From Bombus terrestris (taxonomy: Eukaryota > Arthropoda > Insecta > Hymenoptera > Apidae): 64,000 nucleotides of DNA. The stretch spans positions 4,340,001-4,404,000 of the forward strand of contig NC_063273.1 of assembly GCF_910591885.1 (NCBI RefSeq). The letters are read 5' to 3'. A program made the position numbers and the translations under genes. This document shows positions 52,003 through 64,000 of this stretch, piece after piece (within the stretch, counting starts at the first letter, position 1; each line of letters starts with the position of its first letter). The notes beneath the pieces are model-generated. The model was not told the DNA's origin, did no database searches, and saw only the letters and a program-made list of their open reading frames with translations.

Positions 52003-52080
52003 TTAATCGAAGACATCGGAGATCCTTGACGCCCCATCCGGACCGCTCTTTGCCTTCTTCAGCCCTTCGTCGGTTCGAAT
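52003..52080 (-). CDS. Candidate terminal coding exon of an unknown minus-strand gene
   Basis: On the minus strand a good acceptor (ttttgatttcag, AG at 52082-52081) is followed, in phase 0, by 25 codons starting IRTDEGLKKAKSGPDGAS and ending ISDVFD, then TAA. The composition looks like a protein C-terminus, but I do not recognise the family and found no upstream exon in the window. In another phase the frame runs longer into a poly-Phe low-complexity tail. Could be chance. Confidence 0.2.
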   Translation of the reverse strand: MRTDEGLKKAKSGPDGASRISDVFD

Positions 52081-55000
52081 CTGAAATCAAAAGCTGATAC
52101 GTTAATTGAGTCGTATTGATTTATCGATTATTCGTATAGAAAGCAAGCTTAGAGTAGGATAAAATTGGAAAGATGTTCTTTCTAGGAAATGATGTAGAGA
52201 TAATAACCTACTTTAATATGAAAATATTATTATTTATTACTGCCCTCGAGAAAATGAACTTTCTTACATCTAATCTCGCTCTCGTTTGTCCCTTTCTCTT
52301 TCTGTCTTAACAGGAATGGTGTCAGGATAGACCGATAGACGGATGGTAGATCGGCAAAGAGCCGTGTCCAAGAGCATGAAGATCTCAGCTACCACCACGT
52401 GCTGGTTTCCCGTGGTAATCGGGGAAAAGGAGAACGATCCCTGGCGGTTGAACGAGCAGCCCCGATAATCGACCCTTCGAGCGTACCAATAATTTGACGT
52501 AATTTAATAAACGCGACCCTGGCGTTCGTCGTACGTGCGCCGGGTCGCGCGACTATCATTACCGACAGTTTGATCGTATCTGGTCAGTGCGTAATGACGA
52601 TGCACCTAGTCCACCGTCTGTGCACCAGTGCTCGATCATCGGTCATGCAAATTGCCGATGCAGAATGCAGGCCTGCCCTCCGCGATACTGACCATCTTCT
52701 CTCTTTTACGTGGGAAACAATATATCGTGGTGCATACAGCAGAATCCAAGGCATTTCTCGATTCGTCGATGATTCGTGTCTTGGAAACGGAGCTAAGATC
52801 ACAGATAGATATTCCTTCAGAACAGTGTCTAATCTGTCGAAAATGTCCGAAAGCTGGAACGCGTTGTAAAAAAGGGGTAGTCTCAGAGAAACATCACGAT
52901 ATTTTGCACGAAGTTATATTTTCTTTAAATTCAGACGTTTGCTATATTTTCATTTAGTCAGAGGAGACACGAAGGCACTCGAGCTGATCCGAGTTTTCGA
53001 GGCTGGCGTTCATTTCCTGCCGCCACTCGTATATTCCCGCGCACCACTCGGCTACCGCCACGGCCACAGGCTGCGCGTTCGTAATTTCCTTCGGTGCCAT
53101 AATAAACGGCCAGACGAATACACCAGCCATCCTGTGCTCGCGTTCTCTTATACATATACACGCATCTTGAAGATGGTTAGCGGCGCTTTACGCTCCGTTT
53201 GAAATTCAATTGAAACATCAAGAATTTCAGTGGCGGTTTGCAGTGTTAAAACGACCGCTTTATTATTCGCGAAGGACGTGCGACGACCCGTGCGGGATAG
53301 GTCATGATCGAATAAGTAATGAAATACGTCGATTCCATCGTACAAGTGGATCGTTATCAAGATGATTCATGAGAAGGATGACAGGGGGAAGGCAAAGAGG
53401 GCAGAAAATGCATTCGTTTACAGCTGTTTCAGATGTTTACCTAACGACTAATAATATCTAAGAATATCCGAGCGTTTTATACAATTGATAATTAAAATTT
53501 CACGACGATTTATTATCGCCGCAAAATAACACCGGTGGCGCAATAACGTGCCTCTAAAAATGGTAAATGGCGCCCACAGGCTTCCACTCGTTCGACTACC
53601 TGAATATTTTTAATCTCTGTCTATATTTATTTTTTTTTTTTAAATCAATTTCTTATTATCGAAGTAAGAAAAGAGAAAATTAAATGCATAAAATATATTT
53701 TGAAACGCAGCTTTCTTCTTGGCTTTACTTCGGTTGGGCGAATGCTTCAGCACGCCCTCACGATGGCGTTCCATCTAGCTTGTTGCGTTCAACGTCCCCC
53801 CAGACGGAGGATTCACGGCGAAGAGTTACGAGCCTTCAGACTGATTATTATTAAGCCCCGAAGATTTAAAGCACCGCTTTGTATACCTGGCTAGCGCGGC
53901 GAACGAAATTCATTTAGCGATCGAACAACTGCGACGCGCTCGACGTTTTAATCAATCAAACGGGTCAATAGCTTCTCTCCTCCTTCTTCTCTCCTCGCAT
54001 GGTCCTCGCCTCAGTTCTCCGTTATCTTTCCAACCCAGTCTTTTCATTCAACGAAGTATCAAACGATTCGAAAAGCAACTTGTTAGAAAAGATTTGTTCC
54101 TTAGAAATCACATTATCTTTCGACTCGGATTTTTCATGTCTCCATCAACAGACATGTTTCATCCATCTGAGGTTTGAGCACGAAGCTTAAACAACGATTA
54201 TCGTCGACAAACTGAAGCGATAAATCTTATCAGCGAAAGCACATCGGTGATTGTCTACCATCGATAGAAGAAGATGGAACAACTAATAGAGCGGTGTATG
54301 GACGTACGCGCGGAAAAAAGGAGCAAGACAAAGGATGCAAGGGATTCAAGGTCGCGTTTGTGAAACGGCAATCGAACGAATCGATAAATCTCGTGGCGAC
54401 TATCGATACCGCGAGCCCGCCCCTATGTACAATGTTGTCATTGCGCGGCGCGGCATATTTGCAAATTATTTATCACTCGACGGTACGTAGCAATTACTAC
54501 GAGAGCCTCAGCTGAGGTATTTCATTCGACGATAATCGTGCGAAATTCGCGTTCGACGACGGTCGAGGCTTTCGCGTCGCTATTAATAATCGTAAACGAT
54601 CATTAATTTTGCGTCTGATGTTAAATCGAAAACGTGATTTTTCCTTTTTCTTTCTCTTTTCCCCCCTCCTTTTATTTGCATTGAAAGCAGGCAAGAGGCA
54701 AATTGAAACGCGAGAGGAATCTCCGCGTAAGATCGATTCTAAATATAGACCGCACATCTTATTTTCTATTCGAGTTAAACGCAAACCGTGTTGGATCGTT
54801 ACCGTACCGTAACCATACGCTAAAGAATAGGGTGAACAACGATAAACTGGAAGATGTAACGTTTGCGAAGTGTGACGAATGATACGTGAAACAGTTTGAA
54901 GAATTTCAAAGGGTTAAGGAAAGTTTCAGCTACTCTTCCAAGAATCCTTTTCAACAGGATATTTTCGTCGAGAGCGAAAAGAAGTTGGCTTTCGCAGCTT

Positions 55001-55929
55001 TTGCAGTCATTTTCGTGGCGTCGTATCACGTCGAGTGAATGACACGACACGAGTCGCCGCGCATGGTACGCCATACGTTGGAACAAAAACCCTTCTGCCG
55101 TTGTTCCATCGTGCGTGGCCGCACAATGACCGTGCATGTATTTATTTTTCGGCGACTATGTGTGACCACCGTGTCCAACCAACTTGCAAGTTCGAAAAAA
55201 GGAAATATTACAAACTGGTACGAGTTTCAGAATAATCTAATCTCTCGCTTTGATCGTTCTATCGTTTCCAGAGCCATAAATATTAGCATAGTCGATAAAA
55301 TAGTAATATTTTCATAGCTTGCTAACACATGGTATTATGAATTGTTGAAGAACGATTTTTAAGCTTCGACGAAAATTCTTCGTGTTAGAAGCGACGTTTG
55401 CTCGGTGCACGTGTACTTTTCGCAAAGGCCGGTGCCGCGGTCCGGCCGTCGGTGTGCAGAGGTCACCGACCCGGACCCCTTCGCCGGCCCAGGATTCGCT
55501 AAGGGGGCCCAAGCTGGTCCAAACTTTCGGTAATGAACCCATTGTTGTACCTGCCACCGTTTATCATGTTGAAGTCGCGTGAAACTTCTTTCGCTGAAAG
55601 AACTTTGTCGAACCAAGCCACTATATTCGATCCAAACACGATATGCAGTTATCTCATGAAAAAAGCATGGAAAATGAAAAATTTGTAAGCTGTTGCAACC
55701 GAGACGGTAGGATTCTTAAGCCTTCGTCTTTGGGACGCGACGTCCTCGAAACATTTTACGATAATTTTTTAAGCTACAGTAGAATGGTCGTTCGAGAGGG
55801 GAAACGTTTGAAAGGTTGGAAAACAAAGAATGGTTACAGTGGCCCGTTTCCGTGCGGACAGCTGCGACCAGGTACTTACAGCAGGCTTCATAAAGGAGGA
55901 CCTTTATTGGCAGTCGACGTCGCTTCGTC

Positions 55930-55952
55930 GCGTGGCTACAAAAAAGCCACGC
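55930..55952. repeat. Perfect 8-bp stem hairpin GCGTGGCT-7-AGCCACGC
   Basis: Arms at 55930-55937 and 55945-55952 flank an A-rich loop. It lies about 50 nt upstream of the candidate signal-peptide ATG and so would fall in its 5' leader. Confidence 0.6.
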
Positions 55953-56002
55953 TGCAATCCAGCCGCGAAAAAATTCGCTCTCGCTATTGTCCCAGTGCTG
56001 AA

Positions 56003-56100
56003 ATGCCCTTACACTCGCGTATGAATATGACTATGATGATACCCGTAGCAGCGTGGGTCGCTTTGTTCCTCCTCCTCGCTCTTTCTTACCCCGCAGTGGC
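56003..56100 (+). CDS. Candidate first coding exon encoding a signal peptide (secreted or membrane protein, unknown)
   Basis: An ATG at 56003, with a second at 56021, opens a frame that contains a textbook signal peptide. It has a short polar N-region, then a hydrophobic core VAAWVALFLLLALSYP, then an AVA cleavage-type end. A stop follows at once unless the GTAGGA donor at 56101 is used (phase 2). Signal-peptide exons followed by a very long intron are common in insect neuropeptide, receptor and cell-adhesion genes. A fair acceptor at the right edge (AG at 63981-63982) would keep frame. No family can be named. Confidence 0.33.
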
Positions 56101-57082
56101 GTAGGATTCGCCAGGATCCGTATGCCACACGAAAATCGAACGCAGCTGACGCTTTTCCCTTTTATCGAATTTTAATTACTTCCTTTCTGCTATTATATGC
56201 CGACTGCCGTACCACGAAGCAATCGGAAGGTTTAACGTTTAACGATAATAATCGTAGTGACGGCTGTAAAATTTTATGGTAATCGTGAATGCTATTGTTC
56301 ACAATTTTCTTACGAAGAAATATCCTCCTTTAATGCCATATTCAAGAATGGTCGAGCAATGCGAGAACTTGGAACTTTAAATGATTACTCGTCGATGAGA
56401 AATTTCATAACTTCGAGGAATATCGTATTTTACAAACAGCGATATCAAACTTATCCAAATATAAAGTTCCAAATAAAAAACCCAAGAGCTTGGCACTCAA
56501 AATTTCTTTGATAGAGACAAATTTCAGAACGTGCTACAGGCTCGAAATAGCCCGAAGCGGAGGATGCTCAAATTCCAGACAGGCAAATGTCGGCCAGTGA
56601 AATTTGCACGTCCCATCGTTGGGGAGTAACGCTTCAAGAACGATTCGCGGTTCAACGACCGATCGTTTGCGAAGCCCTTCAAAGCCTGGCAGCCAGTCGG
56701 ACGTCATATCTCAGCCGCGATCGTCTCGAAGGAAACACTTCGCTTTGGGATTCGCTTTGCTGCTAACACACAGCTTTCGTCTCTCTTTTCCAGCAACTCT
56801 GCGTTCCTCTTACTTTCTTTCTTTTCCTCTTTTTCTCCGTTCGCCAATAACGTCGAAACCCGAGGATATTTTCCACGAGACGTTGTCGGCCCTCGTAAAG
56901 ATGGGTCTTAACATAATATCGCTTGTGTAAACTGGCGTAAACTAGCGTAAACGAGCGTGACGCGATTGCCAAGCAAAGTGGGTTCCCCCCTACTCGATGG
57001 TACGCCGCTTCCTCTTCGACGATTTTGGTGAACTGTCGCGCGTGCCACTTCTGGCGAACAGTTTTCTTCTGGTGTTCGTAAT

Positions 57083-57104
57083 TAAATAAATAAATAAATA
57101 AAAA
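57083..57104. repeat. (TAAA)n microsatellite
   Basis: About five TAAA units. Confidence 0.85.
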
Positions 57105-60100
57105 TCAGTCAATTGACAAATTTGTCGAACGGTATTTCACAGTTCTAAGTCTCAGCTTTCTGGAAAAGCTCCAGCGATAAAATTATTCCAAGTTCGCCGA
57201 GAAAACGATGATCGAGCCGGTTAAGTAAATTCTCTTATCGGCAATCGGGAATTTTTCACAAAGTTTTTGCATCGTGACCAAGTAGAACGAAGGATGGAGC
57301 AACACGGTGAGAATATTCCGCACTTGCGGCGTCTAGCTGGTGGAACGAGTCAGCTCGTGGCCACGGCCTTGTTTCCCGATCAGAGGTCATACAGGAAGTC
57401 CTTTTGCAGAGTTCATACCCATAAGTTACTTGAGCGGCCTTTGTCGCCGTCTCATGTACCGTTCTCAACCATGTTATGCTACTCAGCCGTACTAATACGA
57501 GAATCTTAGTTAAATCTTGGCCGCTTATCGAGAATGAAATTCGTGGGAAGAGCGTAGCCTGGCGAGACTCGGAAGGGAAGGGAAAAATCGAGCTGTAAAA
57601 CCTTTCTTTCCCGTTCGATTGTTTGATACCTATGGGGTTAACGTACGTGTACTTGGCGAAAGAATTCTAAAGGTGGCGACGTTTTAAAATTTTATTAATT
57701 TTACTCTTCCACGACTGCATCTATTTGCTACTTGGAAATTTTTATTCGAGAAAATTCCAATATTTGTCATGTACGCAAAATAGACGTATCGCCATAGCTC
57801 ACTGCGATAAGACTAATAAATTCAAATGATAAGGGTAGCGAATACGACACGAAGCCGCCTAACGGTAACGTAAGGCGCGAGTCCAGAGGTGTTTCAAAGG
57901 GACATTCAAACTAGATTCAGTTTGTCGAAGGGAGAAAATGTAACAACAAATAGCAGGGAACGAATGAGCCAACTGCATGACACGTGCACGTAGGCGAGCA
58001 GCCAGCTATTTTCCGATGCACACGTAGATCGTACCTTCCTTCCTTCGCTGCACGCGCTGCACAAAGCGCATTGTTAGCAATCGGCCGACCCAGATCGCTT
58101 CGCTCCATTCGGCTTGACCGTGGACGACCGGAAAAGAACTCCGAATTCTACGAACTGCGATCTAACCTCTAAATCTTGTAAGGCTAGTTTTATCGCGTTG
58201 GCAAAACCGAGAGGAGACCCTGACACACTCGTTTAAAATACAAATTTGTCAATTTAATTTCCTTCCTGTTCGATAAAATTTTGGAGAATTTATATAGGAA
58301 AGATGGACGAGGTTTAGATCAGCGGTTGAACGTGCAGCTTTGAAACACCCTGTATGCAGATACATCACACTTATCACGCGCAAGCAGGCATCATTCCTCT
58401 TCGTCTCCTTTTTAGGATACCGCAATTTTATCCTGTCATCGTCTTATTGGATAGATTCTTCCTTTTTTTCCTTTTTTGCACAATCAAGAAACCCTATGTC
58501 ATAATCTTTTTCCTTTCGTGACAGACGCTGACAAAATACAAATCTCGAATCAGCCTCGAGTCGAAACAAATGACGATCGAGCGCAAAACAAATCTCTACG
58601 ATAATCCAAAATACGATCAAGTATAACCCGACAGTTTCCTAAATTACATCTGCCTACATGGTACAGTTTGTTTCTCGCGTAGCTTCCTTCATGAATATCC
58701 ATTCTCTTGGAACGATGGTTTATCAGGAGAAGCATGACGAGCCAGAAGGTGAACGTTGCCAACGATGAAAATCGTTACGTACAGGTTGCACAGCTTGGCA
58801 ATTGCATAGACGGGATTTTCGCGCGTACTTGATGCGGTGGGTAATTATTATCGGAGCGGATCGCGCTCCGTATCGATCGGTATTAATTGGCCGCGCACTT
58901 TCACTCGGTGACCTTTATAATCGGCCGGCCGCAATAGACGCCCGGCACAATTTATCATTGTCGCCCGGAGAAAACTTAATTGGTGCCGATGCAACGTATA
59001 CCCCTAATTGATTTCCAGCCATCACGCCTCGTTCTCTAGCCCTCTGGTTGCGCAACCAGCTTCGTGATCTTCCGCGATTTCCGCAGGTGTTGCGGTCAAC
59101 GTCTGTTTCGTAGCAACAGGTAACGAGCAGCGTACGTCGAATGTTCGACGGAGATATCGTGGCTACAGAAAGCACTTGCCTATCGTCCGAAAGCATCCTG
59201 ATCGCAATGTAAAAAGTCGGTATCGGCAAGACGATATTCATGAACGTTAATTTTTTTTTAGAGATCTTTTAATGCAGACGTAAAAGCTCACGTGGAAAAG
59301 ATAAAGTTGTTCTTTTCTCTGAGAAGGTTAATTTCGGAAAATTATATCCGATTATTGCTTTTTTTTTTTAAACAAAAAATTAACGTGACGAATTTCAAGA
59401 AGGGAAAATTAGAGAAACAAGTCCATCTGTTTTGGTAATCGATAGTTAGTTTCTCAAATCAGTTGTTTGTTTCTTTATCTATGTTTATCTATGTTGTTCG
59501 AAGCTCAAGCAGTCAAAGGTCTTGACGCGATTTGCATTGCCACGCATGCAAGGGACTCGCCTATTTGCAAATATAATTGCACCCTTTCCTTCCAAGTGCA
59601 GGATACGCAAGCTTTTCCACCCAACGTCGACCTCGATCGCGCACATGATTATTATGGTGATTCCTTAATCGAGGCAATTAATCGAGGCGTCCATTGGAAA
59701 CGCCTGGAAAATGGTCTCGATGGCCGACGTTTTCTCCCAGTGAATATTTTGACGCAACTTAAAGATCAGTTTCGAGTTACGGTTATGGGAAGAGATTGCC
59801 GGTATCGTTACGAGATATCGATTTTAAGTTTCTCACGATTATGTTACGCAAACGAAAGTAAATGGAAGAAGGTAAATGAAATAGGTGGAAAGAAAGTTCG
59901 ATTATGAAGGAAATCGATTTTAAGACTGTGAGAAAATATCTTTTCGCTTGTTCTACTATTTCGTATTATCTTTTTTCCTCATATTACAAATAGAAAAGAT
60001 CAAAGAACGTCTATGGACGTGACAAAGTTACAAAGAGCAGAGTGACTACCGACGCTGTTCGAAGCAGGGGAAGCGACCTTGACAATCTATTTCGCGCGGA

Positions 60101-62170
60101 CTACAGGACCAACATTAGGACTGACGTATGGAACCAATGTTTTGCATCGATCACAGCGTTCAACTATCAACTATAAGCAAGTACACGTTGGCCATTATCG
60201 TGAACACGATTCGAACACGAGTTACACGATCGTACAAATTTCAAACAGCAGTCAGCATCGAGGTAGTCGGACCACCCTGTACATAAATAGAAGGAGGTTA
60301 TGTTCGCGTACGAGTGTTCGTCCGAGTTTCTACGTTCGCCAGAGCGGCGAAGGTCATAGTTAATCGACCGAGAGATACATAGTCACTCTGGTTACAGCGG
60401 GAAAAGTAACGACTGCTATAATTGTGGCCCTTCGTTTCCGTTTCACCAACGTACACCAGCAACGCACAATTTCCAACGGTGAAACGATCGAGCCTCGAAC
60501 GATCGTTCCTCCTAGTACGGAAAGAAGAAAAGAATAGACGAAAGAAGAAAAGAAGCAACTAAGGGCTCCAACTGGCGCGTTCCAGTAGCGAACGCGATTT
60601 TCTCACGCGGAGAACACGATTTTCCATGTAGAATGAATCGAAAGTGGAAATCCGTGAGATCGAGCAGTCTATTTCTAAGCTGAAGAAGAGGATGTTCCAT
60701 GATGGAAGAAAACGCGCAGAGAAAAGCAGGCGGAGATTGAGATATGGGAAGGAGAGCAGGAGGAGGAGACAAGGGAAACGGCACCGTTATCGACACTCGT
60801 TTCTTTGTCTCGTCACGTAAAAATGCTCGTCCGCTCTGATAGCAGAGGACGAATGTGCGAACCGTCCGATAGAGCCACGGTAAAACTAGTTTTTGATTCT
60901 CGGTACGGGGGACCTTTTAAACAGGGAGTTGTATCTTTCTAAGAAGCTTCGCTTGCCACGATGCGACGTTGCAATGTTTTAACGTTTATCGCGTTTCGTC
61001 GCAAAAGTGCCAAGTGCTTCCTATTTCAATCCTTAAATGAACATTGCTGAAATCTTCTTCCATCATTATCATAATATTAATCTTCGCTTCGTATCGTTTG
61101 ATCATAGGCCTTTTATTAGAATTAGGTCTTTTAGCTGAAGATCGATTTCGAGTAGATCAATGGAAAATAGAAGAACCCGTGGGTCAACCATACCGACGTT
61201 TACAAGAATAGTATCGTTCCCGTGGTCGGAAAATCGATCACCGTTAGCAGCACCGTGAACGGGCGCGGGTTTCGCGCGGTCGTGAGGCTGAATCGGGCGG
61301 CGCGCGGCATCGATTCGTACGTGAGAGAGGATAACGATAACGGGAGTGCAACACACAGGCACACGCCTGGGAAAACGATCCGCGCGTTCCTTCGTCTTCC
61401 GTGAGATGCGGAGATCGGCGACGGTGTGTAATACAATGTTATTTATTTAGCAGCCGAGAGGGTTACCGATTAAAGCGATCTCATGGCCTGCAGGCGAGTG
61501 CCTCTCGATGACGAGTTTCTCTTTCTCCTCGGATCGCGTCGTAATCGGCCCCCACCCCCTGCTTTCTTCATCGCTGCTTGCTCGCTTTTTACTTCGCTCG
61601 GTATCGGAACGGAAGCTCGATGAGCCTATTAATTCGCGTCTATAACATATGACCGCGGGAACGCTGAGATTCTATTCAATTTCTTTGGTTTTTTCGTTCA
61701 GAGATAGCTCGATTATTTGTTTATCGAATTATCTTCGGATTTAACGACGCTTTGGTTTGATTTTCGGTCTCGCGCTTTAAACCGCTTGGAGAATCTTAAA
61801 ATCCTAAATCGCTCATTTTTTAAGAAGTTCAGAGTTAATCATTTAGAGGGACAAGCGTCAGGAACAAAAATCAATCGGTAGATTCGATGAATTTTCTTTG
61901 TAAAGTTTGTAGGCGCGTTACGAATGCCGAATGATCGGTTGCAAGTGGAAAACACGGAGGTTTTGAATTTCGCGGGCAATTAACCGCGCGTAATGCTCTG
62001 TATATCAGAGCGAGCAGGCGCGTTGCTAATGTTCCGTTCGATTTTTATGGTCACGCAAATAGTTTACGAGGCTCTCGTGCCCGTGCTCCGCTATCGAGGC
62101 ACGTTCGAGCGAATCGCGTTGCCGCAATGCAACTCGCTCGGATTCGCTCTCACGCGGCGCGCTTACTCGC

Positions 62171-62204
62171 CTGGAAAATTATCCACTAACCCAGTGACAC
62201 TGTG
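62171..62204 (+). repeat. 34-bp motif, copy 1 of 2
   Basis: Starts CTGGAAAATT and contains TAACCCAGTGACAC. A second copy with three mismatches lies exactly 480 bp downstream at 62651-62684. The flanks do not match well, so this is not a simple recent tandem duplication. Possible paired regulatory element. Confidence 0.75.
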
Positions 62205-62650
62205 AGAAGCGGCGGAATCTTTCGTCAATCGCTACACCTCGATACGTGATAGCCGGTAGCCTGTCTAAACCTTCTCAAGCTTTCGAGCCTTTCAGCTGCA
62301 AGATAAGTTCGTTTTTTCCTTTAGCTTTCAGAATTTTTGCAACTTTCCACGCGTTCGAATAAAACGTGCCTCGTTGTCAAAGAAGTCTGCTTTATTTTTG
62401 ACTCGTATCACTTTTCGACAAAGATTTCTGCATTTTGTTCTTTCACCTTTTAATTTTTCTTTCGTGTTTTCCTTTTGGACAGTCTTAGGACAAAGATCGC
62501 GCGAGTTTCAGTTCGAGATTGCATTCGCGACTGAATTTAAAATAGGGGAAACACGTGCTCGATACGCTGGCGACTCAATTAACGAAGATAAAGGTTCGAT
62601 CGTGAATGGAATGTCGGCGAGTAGCCGCGGCTGCTGTCGCGATTGCTGGT

Positions 62651-62684
62651 CTGGAAAATTTTCCAGTAACCCAGTGACACCGTG
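62651..62684 (+). repeat. 34-bp motif, copy 2 of 2
   Basis: Same motif and orientation as 62171-62204, differing at three positions. Both copies lie in CpG-rich islands. Confidence 0.75.
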
Positions 62685-64000
62685 CTCGAGACCTTCGTGG
62701 AGTTGTTCCCATCCGCGTAACGCTCGTTTGCGAACGATACGATCTCGAGGGTATTAACTTAATCTGCTGGCGTGACCGGCGACACGCGTAGTGTGTCAAT
62801 TTTTTCCTCGCGATTCCGCGAAACCTTCCTCTACGTGTATTTTAATTATTCAGGAAATAGCAGGTATCTAGACGTCTTCTACTCTAAAAAAAGGTTGTAG
62901 CTTTCTTCGTCTTTTTTCGTAATACTCGATGAAATCTATTTGTACCTGCATCTGTGGATTCCTCTAACTGTACAGGAGATTGTATCTTGCATTCTGGAAC
63001 GAAAATGCAGCTTTGTTAAATGCCAATCATTTGGTAGCGAACATCGATACCTATGTATTCAGCAAATGGTATCCTCCATTGTGAAACGAGCTTTATTAGA
63101 AGCAGAATCTTTTCGTAATGCTTTTACGAAACTTATCTGTGCGTCCAACGAGTTCGTCTGAATCCCCAGAGATGAAATATCTAACCGTAATCTTCAAAAT
63201 TCGATCATTTCGCCTGAATTCCCAGCGAAAGTCATTTTTCTTTGATAAAACGTTTGAAAATTGCCTGTATTCGTCGATGCTTGTTGGCAGTGTTCCTCGA
63301 GAAGGCAAACGCATCGGAATATCTCGAATCAGAGCGTGAAAGGCCAGAGCGTGAAGAGCATCGAGAGTTGTTGGAAGAGTCGCGTGTTCGCGAGTGCTCG
63401 AGCGTCAGAGGGATCACGTGAATCGCGGATCGCCGGTGCTAGAGGTGAAAGAGGACGAGGGGGCGGAAAGGGGCGAGGGAGGCGAGGGGCACGGACCCGT
63501 CGATATATTAGTTATGCTCGAGGCGAGGTGAGGCGAAGAAGCGGAGGCGAACTCTCCACTGCCAAGGCGGCGCAAGGCGTGGTCTGTCCCTTTACTTTGC
63601 CTTCGCCTGCTTTCTTCTTCTCCTCTGCTCTCTTCTGGCGCTGTGCTCGCCTTCCACTCGGCACAAGCACAGGGTGTTCCTCTCGGAACGATTTTCATCA
63701 AATTCTTCTACTTTTCGGGCATTTCTTCCTCGTCCGGAAGAATTTCTTTGACTCTCCGTGCGGAAATCGAAGCCATCTTTCGTTTTTCCATCAGGACATA
63801 TCAGCGTTCTCGGAGTACAAAGTTCACTCAGAGTTGTGTTAAAACGATAGAATACTTTGCAGAAGGTAGATAATGTAAGTAACAGATAGCTTTGGAAGCG
63901 GAGGTCGCATATTTATTGCGAAATTTGTTAGCATCCTAAGTACAGTCTTCGGTATTTCTCAATTCTTATTTGATATCTTCAGGTATCCACAGAAGGCAAG

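Larger units (their letters stand above)
48850..64000. other. Gene-poor stretch, mostly no gene supported
   Basis: Apart from two candidate exons listed separately, no exon could be supported in about 15 kb. CpG-rich, enhancer- or promoter-like islands occur near 52,360-52,700, 55,390-55,560, 58,830-59,010, 61,200-61,400, 62,040-62,170 and 63,330-63,640. The 58.8-59.0 kb island carries several TAATTA/TTAATTG homeodomain-type cores and a TGACCTTT nuclear-receptor half-site. Such a pattern is common in the long first intron of a developmental or neuronal gene. Confidence 0.45.

Noticed and set aside
52060..52090. GGTTCGAATC, a tRNA B-box-like sequence
   Set aside because: No A-box, acceptor stem or cloverleaf could be folded around it.
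55382..55582. GC-rich ORFs on both strands around 55.4 kb
   Set aside because: Frames on both strands are open only because the island is GC-rich; no motif was recognised.
59467..59907. 146-codon plus-strand ORF
   Set aside because: Starts at TTG, shows no known motif, and reads like chance open frame in AT/CG-mixed DNA.
63261..63842. 193-codon plus-strand ORF at the right edge
   Set aside because: Arg/Gly/Ser-rich low-complexity composition from a CpG-rich island, with no family resemblance; more likely promoter or 5' UTR.

Overview
This window is insect nuclear DNA, most likely from a hymenopteran and probably a bee. That assignment is an inference. It rests on CpG-rich non-coding DNA, compact AT-rich introns of about 50-130 bp inside a many-exon gene, insect-type proteins, and a degenerate TTAGG-like tract. 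There is no bacterial-style gene packing, and most open frames here are chance ORFs. Coding exons were found by following splice-site phase and matching protein families from memory. No alignment was run.

Region 1, 1 to about 14.9 kb: the 5' part of a minus-strand MAP-kinase phosphatase of the DUSP10/MKP-5 type. One large exon (705 down to 1) runs off the left edge. It carries a low-complexity N-terminus and the start of the rhodanese/CH2 domain. Two candidate first coding exons lie far upstream at 12800-12602 and 14884-14764. Both begin with ATG and both end in phase 1 at a strong donor, which is the phase the acceptor at 705 needs. The 0.7-14.9 kb stretch therefore looks like a long 5' intron with simple repeats, CpG islands and E-box palindromes.

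Region 2, about 14.9-24.9 kb: no gene could be supported. It is non-coding with a few CpG-rich, enhancer-like islands.

Region 3, 24,895-43,995 (+): a complete unc-79 gene. I reconstructed 44 coding exons whose lengths sum to 8,523 nt (2,840 aa plus stop) with the frame kept throughout. UNC79 is the large accessory protein of the NALCN sodium-leak channel.

Region 4, 45,256-46,907 (+): a six-exon FERM gene that looks like the N-terminal half of Pez/PTPN14/21. It stops after a conserved Pez-type linker motif, and no phosphatase domain was seen. Region 5, 48,849-47,965 (-): a two-exon uroporphyrinogen-III synthase of the haem pathway, lying tail to tail with Pez. Its 84-bp intron is frame-neutral and free of stop codons.

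Region 6, 48.9-64 kb: a gene-poor stretch. It holds a candidate signal-peptide exon (+, 56,003-56,100), a weak candidate terminal exon (-, 52,080-52,003), a duplicated 34-bp motif and several CpG-rich islands. The genes are unrelated in function: stress-kinase signalling, neuronal excitability, a FERM scaffold and haem synthesis. They are neighbours, not a pathway.
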